Source: Gemmatimonadota bacterium (GTDB taxonomy: Bacteria > Gemmatimonadota > Gemmatimonadetes > Longimicrobiales > Gaopeijiaceae). From it: a stretch of 41,269 bases of DNA. The notes beneath the pieces are model-generated. The model ran no database searches, was not told where the DNA came from, and worked only from the letters and a program-made list of their open reading frames with translations. A program made the translations under genes and the position numbers. The stretch lies in NCBI GenBank assembly GCA_028874995.1, contig JAPPGM010000169.1, forward strand, positions 6,566 to 47,834. Direction: 5' to 3'. Each line of letters begins with the position of its first letter. Positions within the stretch are counted from its first letter, which is position 1. This document shows, piece by piece, positions 40,172 through 41,269 of this stretch.

Positions 40172-40810
40172 ATGCGCAACAGCAGTCTCGCCGCTATCGG
40201 CGCCATCGACCTCGGGACTGCGGCGACCGTAGCCCTCTCGCTCATCCTGGCGCCGGAGCCGGAAGGCCGAGACCTCCCGCCGCTGATCGCCTTTGCCCAG
40301 ATCGGCTCGGTGGCGGTCGGGTCCGGTGCGAGTCCCGTCTACGGGTCGGGTACTGTGCGGCCGAGAGCCGAAATCAACGTCGCACCTCAGGTCGGCAGAC
40401 GGGTCGTTCGGGTGAATCCGGGGTTCCGGAGCGGAGGCTGGGTGGAGGTGGGGCAGACGCTCTTCCGCATTGGCGAAACGGACTACGTGTACCGCCCGGT
40501 GGACAGGCCCGATCCGGCCAGTGGGACGCCGCCCCTGCTCCTGGGCGAGTTCGTCGACGTGGTGATCGAAGGCGTATCTCCAGATCACTACTTCCGGGCG
40601 CCACGCGCGGCGCTGCGACCGGGCAACCACGTCCGGGCCGCGACCGATGGCTCCGTCGTGAGCATCGTCTCCGTGCACGAGCTCCAGCGCGCAGATGACG
40701 AGGTGTTCTTCACCGACGCCCCGCGAGGTGGCCAGGCGGTGATCACCAGAGGACTTCAGTGCGCCACCGAAGTGATGCGCATCCAGACCGAAACCGACCC
40801 GGCGCGATGA
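40172..40810 (+). CDS. RND efflux periplasmic adaptor with large internal deletion
   Basis: The 212-residue protein starts with a membrane/signal segment and has the N-terminal adaptor phrase G-T-V-R-P-R-A-E-I-N-V-A-P-Q-V-G-R-R-V-V. After E-T-D-Y-V-Y-R it jumps straight to V-D-R-P-D-P-A-S-G-T-P-P-L-L-L-G-E-F-V-D-V-V-I-E-G, part of the late barrel domain. Family members are about 370-400 residues; the coiled-coil hairpin, most of the lipoyl domain and half of the barrel are missing, yet the frame is kept. The C-terminal domain (A-P-R-A-A-L-R-P-G-N-H-V) is intact. Its stop overlaps the permease ATG (40807-40810). It probably cannot bridge to an outer-membrane channel. Confidence 0.75.
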   Translation: MRNSSLAAIGAIDLGTAATVALSLILAPEPEGRDLPPLIAFAQIGSVAVGSGASPVYGSGTVRPRAEINVAPQVGRRVVRVNPGFRSGGWVEVGQTLFRIGETDYVYRPVDRPDPASGTPPLLLGEFVDVVIEGVSPDHYFRAPRAALRPGNHVRAATDGSVVSIVSVHELQRADDEVFFTDAPRGGQAVITRGLQCATEVMRIQTETDPAR

Positions 40811-41269
40811 ATCCCGGCGCGCGTTCCGAACCCGGCGATCGCCGCGAGCGGTCCGGCCCGCTCGCCTATATGGCCGGCAACGGCATCGCGGCCAATCTCC
40901 TGATGATGGGCATCGTTGCGGCCGGGCTCGTGTCCCTGACCGGCCTCGAGCGGGAAGCTTGGCCCATCACCCCCTTCTACCACATCGAAGTCTCGATGCC
41001 CTATCCCGGTGCCACGCCGGAGGAGATCGAGGAGTCGATCGTAGTCAAGATCGAGGACCGGGTCAGCGGGCTCGACGACGTGAAGGCGGTCAAGTCCGTA
41101 GCGGCTCCGGGCATCGCCTCCGTGCGGATCCAGATGGATTCCCGTACGGACATGGACCGGGCACTGGACGACATAGAATCTGCCGTCAATCGTATCCAGT
41201 CCTTCCCGGTCGGTGCCGAACGTCCCCGGTTCCAAGAGATGGACAACCGCTTCAGCATGATGCGGCTCA
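40807..41269 (+). CDS. RND efflux transporter permease, N-terminal part (cut by window edge)
   Basis: The frame is open from ATG 40807 to the window end (154 residues). It shows the AcrB/MdtB-type N-terminus: a first membrane segment (A-N-L-L-M-M-G-I-V-A-A-G-L), then E-V-S-M-P-Y-P-G-A-T-P-E-E-I-E-E-S-I-V-V-K-I-E-D and a porter-domain strand (V-R-I-Q-M-D-S). It is an inner-membrane proton antiporter; substrates cannot be read from this part. It is coupled to the deleted adaptor gene by an ATGA overlap. Confidence 0.9.
   Translation, partial: MNPGARSEPGDRRERSGPLAYMAGNGIAANLLMMGIVAAGLVSLTGLEREAWPITPFYHIEVSMPYPGATPEEIEESIVVKIEDRVSGLDDVKAVKSVAAPGIASVRIQMDSRTDMDRALDDIESAVNRIQSFPVGAERPRFQEMDNRFSMMRL

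Noticed and set aside
39773-40678. 301-codon minus-strand frame over the IS relic and adaptor gene
   Set aside because: Only the plus strand gives IstA-like and adaptor motifs; this frame is Pro/Arg-rich and lacks a start signal.

Overview
The window is about 41 kb of GC-rich, densely coded bacterial DNA. Several traits suggest a member of the Gemmatimonadota or a related environmental lineage: many exported 6-bladed beta-propeller proteins with a G-x-G-x-G-P-G-E-F-type motif, a BlaI/M56 pair, many lipoprotein signals, and PIN-domain toxin pairs. This is an inference from gene content; there is no rRNA or other marker gene. I found no tRNA, rRNA or CRISPR array.

Layout. Positions 1-3.9 kb hold a beta-propeller gene cut by the window edge, a BlaI-type repressor with an M56 (BlaR1-like) metallopeptidase, and a second propeller gene. 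The M56 gene is frameshifted by a perfect 32-bp tandem duplication, and the second propeller gene is interrupted by one in-frame amber codon. Positions 4.1-11.5 kb are accessory: VanZ-like protein, RelB-type antitoxin with a broken YafQ-like toxin, a truncated nuclease-like protein, an XRE-ImmA/IrrE regulator facing a conserved hypothetical gene across interleaved divergent promoters, a small membrane protein, a ParB-like protein, an orphan HigA antitoxin, a third propeller gene and a VapBC-type pair. Positions 11.5-18.1 kb hold a Zn-protease-like lipoprotein, two propeller genes each broken by two frameshifts, a second copy of the VapBC-type pair, and two intact propeller genes. Positions 18.3-26.3 kb hold a repeat-type exported protein, a serine beta-lactamase-like hydrolase, a TPR plus aspartic-protease lipoprotein, the eighth propeller gene, an uncharacterised lipoprotein followed by a truncated thioredoxin, and a translationally coupled pair sharing a small beta-rich domain. 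Positions 26.3-35.4 kb are more conserved: thymidine kinase, a multi-pass membrane protein coupled to a metalloprotease-like lipoprotein, an Hsp70-HEAT operon, a GYD-domain protein, a Tat-exported amine oxidase, a FitAB/VapBC-type pair and an exported SDR. Positions 35.5-41.3 kb hold a Cache-domain protein, a lipoprotein paralogous to the one at 23.4 kb, a fusion of two Cache domains to an outer-membrane barrel, an IS21-type transposase relic, an RND adaptor with a large internal deletion, and the start of an RND permease.

Two features connect the parts. First, eight propeller genes lie within 23 kb and three are disrupted, so this family is expanding and decaying, or the assembly has indel errors. 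Second, four unlinked minus-strand genes (promoters near 12.55, 22.03, 23.32 and 32.34 kb) share one promoter layout: a dyad of the form TGNCAAC-N4-GTTGWCA whose right arm is the -35 box, an exactly 17-bp spacer ending in GTT, and a TACA-like -10. This suggests a small regulon.
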